Shown here: positions 42,721-50,286 of the stretch, in pieces
Numbering within the stretch: position 1 is the first letter of the stretch
How the letters are laid out: each line of letters begins with the position of its first letter
Source of the DNA: Novosphingobium taihuense
GTDB lineage: Bacteria; Pseudomonadota; Alphaproteobacteria; Sphingomonadales; Sphingomonadaceae
Direction of reading: 5' to 3'
Length of the DNA: 64,000 nucleotides
NCBI RefSeq assembly: GCF_007830315.1
Contig: NZ_VLKJ01000012.1
Coordinates: forward strand, 55,148 to 119,147
The notes under the pieces: generated by a model
Told to the model about the DNA's origin: nothing
Seen by the model: the letters and a program-made list of their open reading frames with translations, nothing else
The model's database searches: none
Program-made: the position numbers and the translations under genes

Positions 42721-42775
42721 TGTCTGGTAAACCCCCTGAGGACTCTTCGTTGAGCCCGCGCCTAGGGGAGAAGGT

Positions 42776-42791
42776 TGACGCTCCGGCGTCA
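42776..42791. promoter_or_regulatory. Palindrome TGACGC-TCCG-GCGTCA upstream of the phytate receptor
   Basis: Perfect 6-bp arms with a 4-bp centre, 56-71 bp upstream of the receptor start. A possible operator or phosphate-dependent regulator site; it does not match the PhoB box I know, so the regulator is unknown. Confidence 0.3.
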
Positions 42792-42864
42792 GTTCGGAGA
42801 CAGTTTGGTTAAAGGTGTTGCAGTGGTGTGACGTGATTGTGTGGGTGCTGCGATCCTGGGTGGT

Positions 42865-43317
42865 TCAGCCCGGAAGCATTCCCGTCTGCCGGAGCGCCTC
42901 GCCCAAGGCCACGGCGGCGGAGGTGGCGAGGTTCATGGAGCGAACCTGCGGTCGCATTGGGATGCGCACGCGGGCGTGGCATGCCTCGGCGACCTCCACT
43001 GGGACGCCAGCGCTTTCCTTGCCGAACAGCAGGATATCTTCGGGGGCGAAGGCGAAGTCGTAGATCGATGCACTGCTCTTGGTGGTGAACAGGACGAGCC
43101 GGGCAGGGCCCACAGCTTCGCGGAAGGCATCGAACCCGGCATGGCGGCGCACGGTCACATGGTCGATATAGTCCATCGCGGTGCGGCGCACGCGGCGGTC
43201 GTCCCAGGCAAAGCCCATCGGCTCGATCAGTTCGACTTGCGCGCCCAAACAGGCGCCAAGCCGCATCACGGCGCCGACGTTTCCGGCGATTTCGGGTTCA
43301 TAGAGGGCAATCCGCAT
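42865..43317 (-). CDS. trmL: tRNA (cytidine/uridine-34 2'-O)-methyltransferase
   Basis: A 150-residue SPOUT methyltransferase starting at ATG 43317. Family motifs are seen in order: YEPEIAGNVGAVMRLGACLGA (about 7-27), ILLFGKESAGVP (about 94-105) and PMRPQVRSMNLATSAAVALGEALRQ (about 120-144), the knotted AdoMet site. It methylates the wobble position of tRNA-Leu. It is divergent from the SPFH operon (108 bp gap) and shares no evident function with it. Size and motifs match E. coli TrmL closely. Confidence 0.9.
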   Translation of the reverse strand: MRIALYEPEIAGNVGAVMRLGACLGAQVELIEPMGFAWDDRRVRRTAMDYIDHVTVRRHAGFDAFREAVGPARLVLFTTKSSASIYDFAFAPEDILLFGKESAGVPVEVAEACHARVRIPMRPQVRSMNLATSAAVALGEALRQTGMLPG

Positions 43318-43425
43318 GGCGCCTGATAGCCACCGCCGGTCAGGCACTGCAAGAGCGGAGGCGTTTGGCGGTTGCGGCACGGCACAGCCCCGCTAATCTG
43401 CCTGCTCATTCCAGCGAGGCCAGCC

Positions 43426-44409
43426 ATGTTCGATTTCCTTCGCAAGCAGTTCGTCGACGTTATCGAATGGCTCGAGCGGCCGGGTGAACTGGCCTGGCGC
43501 GTGCCCTTTGCCGATCGCGAGATCCAGCACGGCGCGCAGCTGACGGTGCGCGAGGGACAGATCGCCGCTTTCGTCAACGAGGGCCGCGTGGCGGACTATT
43601 TCGGCCCTGGCCTGCACACGCTGGAAACGGCGAACCTGCCTCTGCTGTCCAACCTGATGAACTGGGACAAGGCGTTCAAATCGCCGTTCAAGTCCGACGT
43701 CGTGTTCCTCTCCCTGAAGGAACAGCATGGGTTGAAGTGGGGCACCGCGCAGCCGGTCACCGTGCGCGATGCAGAGTTCGGCGCGCTGCGCTTGCGCGCG
43801 TTCGGCTCCTATTCCTTCCGCGTGAACGAGGTTGCCCCGTTCGTCTCGCGCGTGCTTGGCACGCTGGAAGGCGTTGCCGTCCCCACACTGGAGCCGCAAC
43901 TGCGCGCCGCGATCCAGACCGCGATGGCAACCGCACTTGGCGGCAGCGGCATTGCCTTCCTCGACCTTGCCGCCAACCAGCAGGCGCTGTCGGATCGGAT
44001 CAAGGCGGAAGTCGACAAGGCCTTCGCGCAGTGGGGCCTTTCATGCTTGTCGTTCTACGTCGAAAGCGTCTCGCTGCCCGACGAAGTTCAGGCTCACCTC
44101 GACAAGGCGAGCTCCATGCGGGTGCTCGGGGACCTGGGCAACTATACCCGTTTCCAGGCCGCCGAAGCGATCGAGGATGCGGCGAACCAGGATGGCGGCG
44201 GCGTGGCCGGGATTGGCGCTGGCGTGGCTGCAGCGACTGCGCTTGGCGGTGCCATGGCACAGGGGCTTGGCCGGGCAGCGGCTCCCGCTGCGCCTGAAGA
44301 AGACCCGCTGGCAACGATCGAAAAACTCCACAGGCTCGTCACGCTTGGCGCATTGAGCCAGCAGGAGTTCGATGCGAAGAAAGCCGAGCTGCTTTCGCGC
44401 ATTCGCTGA
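43426..44409 (+). CDS. SPFH-domain protein with C-terminal SHOCT motif
   Basis: A 327-residue protein, first gene of the polyamine operon, starting at ATG 43426. The SPFH-like region spans about residues 15-250 (AWRVPFADREIQHGAQLTVREGQIAAF; VSLPDEVQAHLDKASSMRVLGD). A Gly/Ala-rich stretch follows (about 255-290), and the last 35 residues (EEDPLATIEKLHRLVTLGALSQQEFDAKKAELLSRI) form a SHOCT motif that often ends oligomerising proteins. It lacks a transmembrane anchor near the N-terminus, unlike flotillin. This is the virion-core-protein/YdjI type. It is one of several membrane-stress genes here and may form a scaffold for the operon's membrane enzymes; inference. Confidence 0.75.
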   Translation: MFDFLRKQFVDVIEWLERPGELAWRVPFADREIQHGAQLTVREGQIAAFVNEGRVADYFGPGLHTLETANLPLLSNLMNWDKAFKSPFKSDVVFLSLKEQHGLKWGTAQPVTVRDAEFGALRLRAFGSYSFRVNEVAPFVSRVLGTLEGVAVPTLEPQLRAAIQTAMATALGGSGIAFLDLAANQQALSDRIKAEVDKAFAQWGLSCLSFYVESVSLPDEVQAHLDKASSMRVLGDLGNYTRFQAAEAIEDAANQDGGGVAGIGAGVAAATALGGAMAQGLGRAAAPAAPEEDPLATIEKLHRLVTLGALSQQEFDAKKAELLSRIR

Positions 44410-44436
44410 TTGCCGCAACCGGGGGAACTGCAAGCG

Positions 44437-45099
44437 GTGCTGAACTGTCCGTCGTGCGGAGCGCAAGTGCCGGTGCGCGGGCCGTCCTTGCCCTATGGCA
44501 CGTGCCCTTATTGCCAGACGCTGATCCTGCGCGAAGGCCTTCGCGTGGAGGACGTGGGTAAGGTCGCGGTGCTGCCTTTCGACGTGTCCCCGATCCAGCT
44601 TGGCACCACCTTGGTTGCGGACGGACGCGGGATGCAGGTCGTGGGTCGGGTTCGCTGGGCGTGGGCCGGCGGGTCATGGAACGAATGGCTCGCCATTGCC
44701 GAGACCGGTGCGCAATTCTGGCTGGCGGAGGCGGCAGGCATGTTCATGCTGACCGCCGAGTGGCCGCAACTGCTCGAAGATCCCAAGGTCAGATCGTTTG
44801 CGCAAGGTGAGGCGATCACGCGCGGCGATGTGATTGAGGTTGAAGGCCGCCAGCTTTTTGCCAGCGATATCAAGAAGGTCGAATGCCTTGGTAGCGAAGG
44901 CGACTTGCCGATTTCCACGCTGGTAGGCACCCGCATGACCAGTGTCGATTTCCGTTCCGCCAGTGGCGAAGTTCTCTCGCTTCAGCGTGACAAGACCAGC
45001 ACGACCGCGTGGTTCGGCGATAGCTGGGATCTGACGAGCCTGAAACCCGGCAACTTGCGCCAGCTTGAGGGCTGGACGATCCCCGGAGAGCCGCGGTGA
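44437..45099 (+). CDS. DUF4178 protein with N-terminal zinc ribbon (first copy)
   Basis: The start is taken as GTG 44437, because GGGGGA (44421-44426) lies 10 bp before it and the chain then begins straight at MLNCPSCGAQVPV; TTG 44410 is an in-frame alternative immediately after the upstream stop. The 220-residue protein has a zinc ribbon CPSC...CPYC (about residues 4-32) and one DUF4178 domain (about 60-220, LAIAETGAQFWLAEAAG...). DUF4178 proteins are often found near polyamine-synthesis and SPFH genes. The next gene overlaps its stop by GTGA. Confidence 0.7.
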   Translation: MLNCPSCGAQVPVRGPSLPYGTCPYCQTLILREGLRVEDVGKVAVLPFDVSPIQLGTTLVADGRGMQVVGRVRWAWAGGSWNEWLAIAETGAQFWLAEAAGMFMLTAEWPQLLEDPKVRSFAQGEAITRGDVIEVEGRQLFASDIKKVECLGSEGDLPISTLVGTRMTSVDFRSASGEVLSLQRDKTSTTAWFGDSWDLTSLKPGNLRQLEGWTIPGEPR

Positions 45100-46346
45100 G
45101 TGGCGGAAAGGCCATAACCTGTCCGGCCTGTGGCGGCAAAATCGAAGTGCGCGCCGCCGGGTTCACGGTCAACCTCGCCTGCCAGAACTGCGGCTCGTTG
45201 CTCGATGTCTCGCTCCCCGAGGTCGTGCTGATCCGGCGCTACAAGAACGCGAAGGACCGATTTGCGCTTGAAATCGGCAAGCGCGGGACGGTTTTCGGGC
45301 AGGAGTGGGAAGTGGTCGGCGCGCTTCGTCGCAAGGACCAGATCACGATCTGGCAGGAGTTCCTGCTGTTCAACCCCTACCTTGGCTATCGCTGGCTACT
45401 GGTGGCCGATGGCGAATGGCAGTTCGGCACACCTCTGGCGGATCGTCCGCAAGGCGACCGGAACCGCGTGTTCTGGCGAGGCGAAAACTTCAGCCGACTT
45501 GGCCGCGACCAGCCCACATCGACGACGGCAGTGGCAGGCGAGTTCTACTGGCGGGTGAAAGCGGGCGATACCGCCAATGCCACACTATTCCAGTCGGGCG
45601 AGACGATCCTTTCGCGCGAGGTTTCGGACGGCGAGGAGAACTGGACGCAGCTTGTCCCGGTTGATGAAACCGAGATCGAGAACGCCTTCGGCCTCAACCG
45701 CCGTAGCCTGCCCCGGCGCAAGGCGGCGCAGGGCCTGATGCAGTTCAAGGCCGCACCGGGCATGGAGCAGGACGATCTTGGCCGCATGTTCCTGCTGGCC
45801 ATGGCCATCTCGCTCTTCGCCGCTATCGCCATGGCGCTGCTGGCAGGGCCGAGCACGAAAACCAGCTCCATGATCCAGGTGCCGGTCGGCGGGCAGATCG
45901 CACCGGTGAAGATCGGCACGATCACCGTGCGCAGGCCGTGGCAGTTCGTCACAATTGATGCCGATGCAAATCGGTTCGAAAACCGCTGGGTCGATCTCGA
46001 GTACAACCTCGTCGACCGTTCGAGCGAGCAGTCCATCGACGCGTTCGGGCTTGTCGAGCACTACGCGGGGACCAGTTCCGACGGGGCGTGGACTGAAGGA
46101 AGCCATCATGGCGATACCATGTTCGGCCATGTGCCGCGCGGCACTTACGATGTCTATGTCAGCGGATCGGCACACGGATGGCCGGTCGATCCTGCAGTTA
46201 CGGACGCCTGGGGCTCGACCGAGACGATCAATCTGACGATCGAGGCCAGCACCGGCGCGATGTCGTGGGGCATGTGGTGGACGCTGGTCTTCGCGCTCTT
46301 CGCGTGGCCCGTCTCGATCCTGTGGTGGAGATTCCGCGACAAATGA
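45096..46346 (+). CDS. DUF4178 protein with zinc ribbon and C-terminal membrane helices (second copy)
   Basis: A 416-residue protein starting at GTG 45096 in overlap with the previous stop. The zinc ribbon CPACGG...CQNCG (about residues 9-34) is followed by a DUF4178 domain (about 60-190; VFGQEWEVVGALRRKDQITIWQEFLLFNPYLGYRWLL). One membrane segment lies at about 230-250 (MFLLAMAISLFAAIAMALLAG) and another at about 390-408 (MWWTLVFALFAWPVSILWW), with a beta-rich domain between them that probably faces the periplasm. It may anchor the operon's products to the inner membrane. Function is unknown. Confidence 0.7.
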   Translation: MSGGKAITCPACGGKIEVRAAGFTVNLACQNCGSLLDVSLPEVVLIRRYKNAKDRFALEIGKRGTVFGQEWEVVGALRRKDQITIWQEFLLFNPYLGYRWLLVADGEWQFGTPLADRPQGDRNRVFWRGENFSRLGRDQPTSTTAVAGEFYWRVKAGDTANATLFQSGETILSREVSDGEENWTQLVPVDETEIENAFGLNRRSLPRRKAAQGLMQFKAAPGMEQDDLGRMFLLAMAISLFAAIAMALLAGPSTKTSSMIQVPVGGQIAPVKIGTITVRRPWQFVTIDADANRFENRWVDLEYNLVDRSSEQSIDAFGLVEHYAGTSSDGAWTEGSHHGDTMFGHVPRGTYDVYVSGSAHGWPVDPAVTDAWGSTETINLTIEASTGAMSWGMWWTLVFALFAWPVSILWWRFRDK

Positions 46347-46489
46347 CCAGACGTCTGATCCTGTTCGCGATCCTGTGCCTGGCTCTGCTCGCCAGCGCCC
46401 TCTACGCTGCGTTCAATGCCTATTCGTTCTACAGCGACGACGAGGACCGCCCTTCCGCATCCGGCCACGTCGGCCCCACCCACAAGTGA
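46343..46489 (+). CDS. Small single-pass membrane protein
   Basis: A 48-residue protein starting at ATG 46343, overlapping the previous stop (ATGA). One hydrophobic helix spans about residues 4-26 (RLILFAILCLALLASALYAAFNAY), then a short polar tail with Ser/His. Such small proteins are easily missed. Position within a translationally coupled chain supports that it is real; function is unknown, possibly a subunit of the membrane complex. Confidence 0.6.
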   Translation: MTRRLILFAILCLALLASALYAAFNAYSFYSDDEDRPSASGHVGPTHK

Positions 46490-46515
46490 TCCTGCGATCC
46501 TGAAAGGAGCCTGCC

Positions 46516-46725
46516 ATGCTCTCTGCCACCACCATCATCGCCACGATGCTCTATGCCGCGCTCGGCATCGTCATCTTCATCGTCAGCTTCGTGCTGGTGG
46601 ACCGGCTGACCCCCGGCGAGCTGTGGCGCGAGATCATCGAGCGCAAGAACATGGCCGTCGCCCTGCTGGCAGGCGCGGTTGCCATCGGCATCTCGAACAT
46701 CATCGCCGCCGCCGTGCATGGATGA
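46516..46725 (+). CDS. DUF350 membrane protein
   Basis: A 69-residue membrane protein with two helices: about 8-29 (IATMLYAALGIVIFIVSFVLVD) and about 45-66 (MAVALLAGAVAIGISNIIAAAV), with the typical DUF350 segment VDRLTPGELWREIIERKN between them. DUF350 (YjfL-type) proteins occur with polyamine, glutathionylspermidine and PspA-type stress genes. It starts 27 bp after the small membrane protein gene, with a good GAAAGGAG ribosome site, and its stop overlaps the next ATG region. Confidence 0.75.
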   Translation: MLSATTIIATMLYAALGIVIFIVSFVLVDRLTPGELWREIIERKNMAVALLAGAVAIGISNIIAAAVHG

Positions 46726-48268
46726 CATGCCCGAAGCCGCGACGGCAGGCGGGGGCGATGCCGCTCCCGCCTCGCTCGCGGTCATCCTGCTCGCCTCGGT
46801 CCTCGTCGTTGCCACCTGCGGGCTGATCTACGAACTGCTCGCCGGAACGCTCGCCAGCTACCTCTTGGGCGACAGCGTCACCCAGTTCTCCACGGTCATC
46901 GGCACTTACCTTTTCGCGATGGGCGTGGGCAGCTGGCTCTCGCGCCATGTCCGTTCAGGCGAGATGGCGGTGTTCGTGCGGGTGGAAATCCTGATTGCCG
47001 CACTGGGCGGATGGTCGGCAGCAGGGCTGTTTCTGCTGTTCCCGCTCGTCGGCGATTTCCGCGTCGTGCTCTATGCGCTGGTCATGGCGATCGGCGTGCT
47101 GGTGGGGCTGGAGATCCCGCTGCTCATCCGCATTCTGCGCCACCGCTTCGCCTTCCGCGAGCTGGTCTCGAACGTGCTGACCTATGACTACGTCGGCGCG
47201 CTGATCGCCTCGTTGCTGTTCCCGCTGGTCTTGGTGCCGCAGCTTGGCATGATCCGCACCGGCTTCGTCTTTGGCCTCGCAAATGTCGGCGTTGCCATCG
47301 CGCTGCTGGTCGCGCTGCGCAGGCAGGAGCGGATCGGGCGCGACATGACAGCGGCCCTGATCGTTACCACGTCTCTGCTCGCAGGGCTCTTCTTTGCGGA
47401 CCGGCTTCAGCGCATGAGCGAGGTCGCGTTCTACAACGAGCCGGTCGTTTACGCCCGCTCCACCCCCTACCAGCGCATCGTGATTACTCGCCGCGATGGC
47501 GATTTGCGCCTCTACCTCAACGGCAACCTCCAGTTCTCCACGCGCGACGAGTACCGCTATCACGAAGCGCTGGTCTGGCCGGTGCTCGGGCGCGTCGCGC
47601 AGCCCCGGCAGGTCCTGATCCTCGGCGGCGGCGATGGCCTTGCCGCGCGCGAGGTGCTGCGCGATGCCCGCGTTGGCCATGTCACGCTGGTGGATCTCGA
47701 TCCCGAAATGGCCCGCCTGTTCCGCGATACCCCGCAACTTGCGCAACTGAACAGCCAGGCGCTCGCCTCTCCGCGCCTGACCATGGTCAACGCCGATGCC
47801 TTTCGCTGGGTGCGCGCAGAGCAGCGCCGCTTCGATGCGATCATCGTCGATTTCCCCGATCCCACCGAGTTCTCGCTCGGCAAGCTCTACACCGAAAGCT
47901 TCTACCGCGAAGTCGCCCGTCTGCTGGCTCCGCAAGGCGTGATGACCGTGCAGAGCACCTCGCCGCTGATCGCCCCGCGCTCCTACTGGACCGTAGCCAG
48001 CACGCTCGAAGCCGCTGGCCTCACCGCTCGCGGCTATCATGCCTATGTGCCGAGCTTCGGCGAATGGGGCTTCACCATGGCCGCGCACCAGCCCCTCGGC
48101 GATGTCGTGCGCCTGCCACCCCACCTGCGCTTCCTCGATGCCGCTGCTGAACGCGCGATGTTCGATTTCCCGCCCGACATGGCGCGGCGGCCCACGCCAG
48201 TGAACCGGCTCGACAATCAGGCCCTCGTGCGCAGCTTTGCCGAGGAATGGGGCCGCTATGAAGGTTGA
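46718..48268 (+). CDS. Membrane-embedded aminopropyltransferase (spermidine synthase-like)
   Basis: A 516-residue fusion of a seven- or eight-helix N-terminal membrane domain (about residues 18-225) with a spermidine-synthase-type methyltransferase fold (about 240-490). The enzyme part has YARSTPYQRIVIT, GGGDGLAAREVL (AdoMet-type loop), VTLVDLDPEMA, NADAFRWV and VDFPDPTEFSLGKLYTESFYREV. It should transfer an aminopropyl group from decarboxylated AdoMet; the acceptor may not be putrescine, as residues after DFPDP differ from the usual GPA loop. It starts at ATG 46718, overlapping DUF350 by 8 bp. Downstream AdoMet decarboxylase supplies the donor. Confidence 0.8.
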   Translation: MDDMPEAATAGGGDAAPASLAVILLASVLVVATCGLIYELLAGTLASYLLGDSVTQFSTVIGTYLFAMGVGSWLSRHVRSGEMAVFVRVEILIAALGGWSAAGLFLLFPLVGDFRVVLYALVMAIGVLVGLEIPLLIRILRHRFAFRELVSNVLTYDYVGALIASLLFPLVLVPQLGMIRTGFVFGLANVGVAIALLVALRRQERIGRDMTAALIVTTSLLAGLFFADRLQRMSEVAFYNEPVVYARSTPYQRIVITRRDGDLRLYLNGNLQFSTRDEYRYHEALVWPVLGRVAQPRQVLILGGGDGLAAREVLRDARVGHVTLVDLDPEMARLFRDTPQLAQLNSQALASPRLTMVNADAFRWVRAEQRRFDAIIVDFPDPTEFSLGKLYTESFYREVARLLAPQGVMTVQSTSPLIAPRSYWTVASTLEAAGLTARGYHAYVPSFGEWGFTMAAHQPLGDVVRLPPHLRFLDAAAERAMFDFPPDMARRPTPVNRLDNQALVRSFAEEWGRYEG

Positions 48269-49871
48269 GCCGACCCGTCGGCAAGTCATGGGTGCGGCGC
48301 TGGCGGGATCGGGCGCGGCACTACTGCCCGGTTGCACCGGCACCAGCTTCCCCGGCGAACTCGGCGGTGCAGACTGGCAGCGCGGCCACTTGATCCGTGA
48401 AGGCAGGTTCCCGGCAGCCACCGGCCCGGTCGAGGATGTCGGTGTGCTGATCGCGGGCGGTGGGATCGCCGGGCTTTCCACCGGCTGGCGTCTGGCCGAG
48501 GCGGGCTTTGCCGACTTTGCCCTGTGCGAGCTGGAAGACTCCCCCGGTGGCAATGCCCGGTCGGGGCGCAATGCGGTCAGCGCTTATCCTCTGGGCGCGC
48601 ATTACCTGCCGGTCCCGAACCGCGAGGCCCGTGCGCTGCGCCACATGCTCAGGCAATTCGGCATGATCATGGGTGAGGAGCAGGGCGCACCGGTGTACGA
48701 TCCGCTGCAACTCTGCGCCGACCTCGAGGAACGTCTACTCTGGCGCGGCAAGTGGCAGGAAGGCCTCTACCCGGCATCTGCCCTGACGCCCGAAGACCAC
48801 ACCCAGCGCAGTCGCTTCGATGCCGCCATGGCCAAGTTCCGCAGTGCCACCGGCAGCGACGGTAAACCCGCCTTCGCCGTGCCAATGGCCCTATCCAGCG
48901 AAGACCCGCAATACCGCGCGCTGGACAAGCAGTCCTTCGCCAACTGGCTCGATGCACAAGGCTACAGTTCGCAACCTTTGCGCGCGTACCTGCGCTACAG
49001 CGTCCGAGACGACTACGGCACCGAGCCAGAGCGCGTCTCGGCGTGGGCAGGCATCCACTATTTCGCCGGACGGCGCGGCTGGGCGGCGCGCGGCGATGGT
49101 GATCGCGAACTGACCTGGCCCGAAGGCAATGGCCGCCTCGCCGCGCTGCTCGCCAATCGCCTGTCCGGCCACGTCCGCCTCGCGCAATCGGTCGTCCGCG
49201 TGGTTCGAGAGGGGGGCAAGGTGCTCGCGGACGTGTTCGATCACCGCCAACAACAGACCCGCCGCATCCGCGCCCGCGCCGCCGTACTCGCCATGCCGCA
49301 CTTTGTCGCTGCACGCGTAGCGCCCGATTTTGCAGCCAAGGATGGCTTCGCTTATGCGCCATGGGTGGTCGCCAATGTCACTGTCAGCCGTCCACCGGCA
49401 GGGAAGGGCACGCCGCTCGCATGGGACAACGTCTCGGCTGCCAGCGAGAGTCTGGGCTACGTCGTCGCTACCCATCAGACATCCTCGGCAGGCAGCGGTC
49501 CCACCGTGCTCACGTGGTATCTCCCGCTGAGCCGCGAAACGCCCGCCGAGGCGCGCAAGATCCTGATGACGCGCACGCTCGCGACGTGGCAGGAGATCAT
49601 TTCGGACGATTTGCTGGCCATGAATCCCGACCTCGCCGGAGCCATCGAGCGCATCGACGTCTGGCGCTGGGGCCATGCTATGGCCAGCCCTGTCCCGGGA
49701 TTCCTTGATGATCCTGCCCGCGACGCCGCCGCGCGAGGCAAGCCGCCGGTGTGGTTCGCCCACTCGGACATCTCCGGCCTTTCGCTGTTCGAGGAAGCAC
49801 ACTATCGCGGCGTCCTTGCGGCCGAGGGTGTGCTCGCCCACCTCGCGCATCCGTTCGAAAGTCTCGTCTGA
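48258..49871 (+). CDS. Tat-exported flavin amine-oxidase-like protein
   Basis: A 537-residue flavoprotein starting at ATG 48258, overlapping the previous gene by 11 bp. The N-terminus has a twin-arginine signal (TRRQVMGAALAG) and a lipobox-like LLPGC (Cys about 26), suggesting export as a lipoprotein. FAD binding is seen at VLIAGGGIAGLSTGWRLAEAG (about 63-84), followed by ELEDSPGGNARSG. The C-terminal WFAHSDISGLSLFEEAHYRG motif is the FAD-contact of amine oxidases. It might oxidise a polyamine made by the neighbouring aminopropyltransferase; the reaction is inference. Confidence 0.7.
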   Translation: MKVEPTRRQVMGAALAGSGAALLPGCTGTSFPGELGGADWQRGHLIREGRFPAATGPVEDVGVLIAGGGIAGLSTGWRLAEAGFADFALCELEDSPGGNARSGRNAVSAYPLGAHYLPVPNREARALRHMLRQFGMIMGEEQGAPVYDPLQLCADLEERLLWRGKWQEGLYPASALTPEDHTQRSRFDAAMAKFRSATGSDGKPAFAVPMALSSEDPQYRALDKQSFANWLDAQGYSSQPLRAYLRYSVRDDYGTEPERVSAWAGIHYFAGRRGWAARGDGDRELTWPEGNGRLAALLANRLSGHVRLAQSVVRVVREGGKVLADVFDHRQQQTRRIRARAAVLAMPHFVAARVAPDFAAKDGFAYAPWVVANVTVSRPPAGKGTPLAWDNVSAASESLGYVVATHQTSSAGSGPTVLTWYLPLSRETPAEARKILMTRTLATWQEIISDDLLAMNPDLAGAIERIDVWRWGHAMASPVPGFLDDPARDAAARGKPPVWFAHSDISGLSLFEEAHYRGVLAAEGVLAHLAHPFESLV

Positions 49872-49872
49872 C

Positions 49873-50220
49873 ATGGCACACCCGCCCGGCACCAGCGTGC
49901 ACCTGATCGCCGATCTCGCGCAGTGCCGAGGGCTGGACGATGCCGCACTGATCGAACAGGCCTTGCGCGAAGCGGCAGAGGCGGCAAACGCCCGCATCGT
50001 CGGCCTGCACATGCATCACTTCGGCGAAGGCATGGGCCTGACCGCCGTCGCCATGCTCGCCGAATCCCACATCTCGATCCACACTTGGCCCGAAACCGGC
50101 GTCGCTGCGGTCGACCTGTTCGTCTGTGGTATCTCGGCTGATGCCGAAAGTGGCCTTGCACGGATCGTGGATCTGCTCGGCGGTGAAGTTATGCGCAAGC
50201 AGGCCGTCCAGCGCCTCTGA
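49873..50220 (+). CDS. speH: S-adenosylmethionine decarboxylase proenzyme
   Basis: A 115-residue class 1B AdoMet decarboxylase. The self-cleavage and pyruvoyl Ser is Ser65 in AESHISIHTWPE; the processing His is His70 and the catalytic Cys is Cys85 in LFVCG, a spacing equal to that of the Thermotoga enzyme as I recall it. It yields decarboxylated AdoMet, the aminopropyl donor for the membrane aminopropyltransferase. It is the last gene of the operon, and a perfect terminator follows within 10 bp. Its short size matches the prokaryotic form. Confidence 0.85.
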   Translation: MAHPPGTSVHLIADLAQCRGLDDAALIEQALREAAEAANARIVGLHMHHFGEGMGLTAVAMLAESHISIHTWPETGVAAVDLFVCGISADAESGLARIVDLLGGEVMRKQAVQRL

Positions 50221-50226
50221 CGCAAA

Positions 50227-50256
50227 AAGGCCCCGGAGGGAGATCTCCGGGGCCTT
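50227..50256. terminator. Strong bidirectional hairpin terminator
   Basis: A perfect 12-bp stem (AAGGCCCCGGAG with CTCCGGGGCCTT) around a 6-nt loop, with A-run on its left side and TTCGCG to its right. It separates the polyamine operon from the convergent TonB receptor that ends at 50287. Confidence 0.8.
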
Positions 50257-50286
50257 CGCGAAAGGCTTGGCGCCTTTGTTCGCTAA

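Noticed and set aside
40810..42753. Plus-strand frame of 647 codons opposite the phytate receptor
   Set aside because: Antisense shadow; the receptor on the other strand has plug and barrel motifs, the frame has none.
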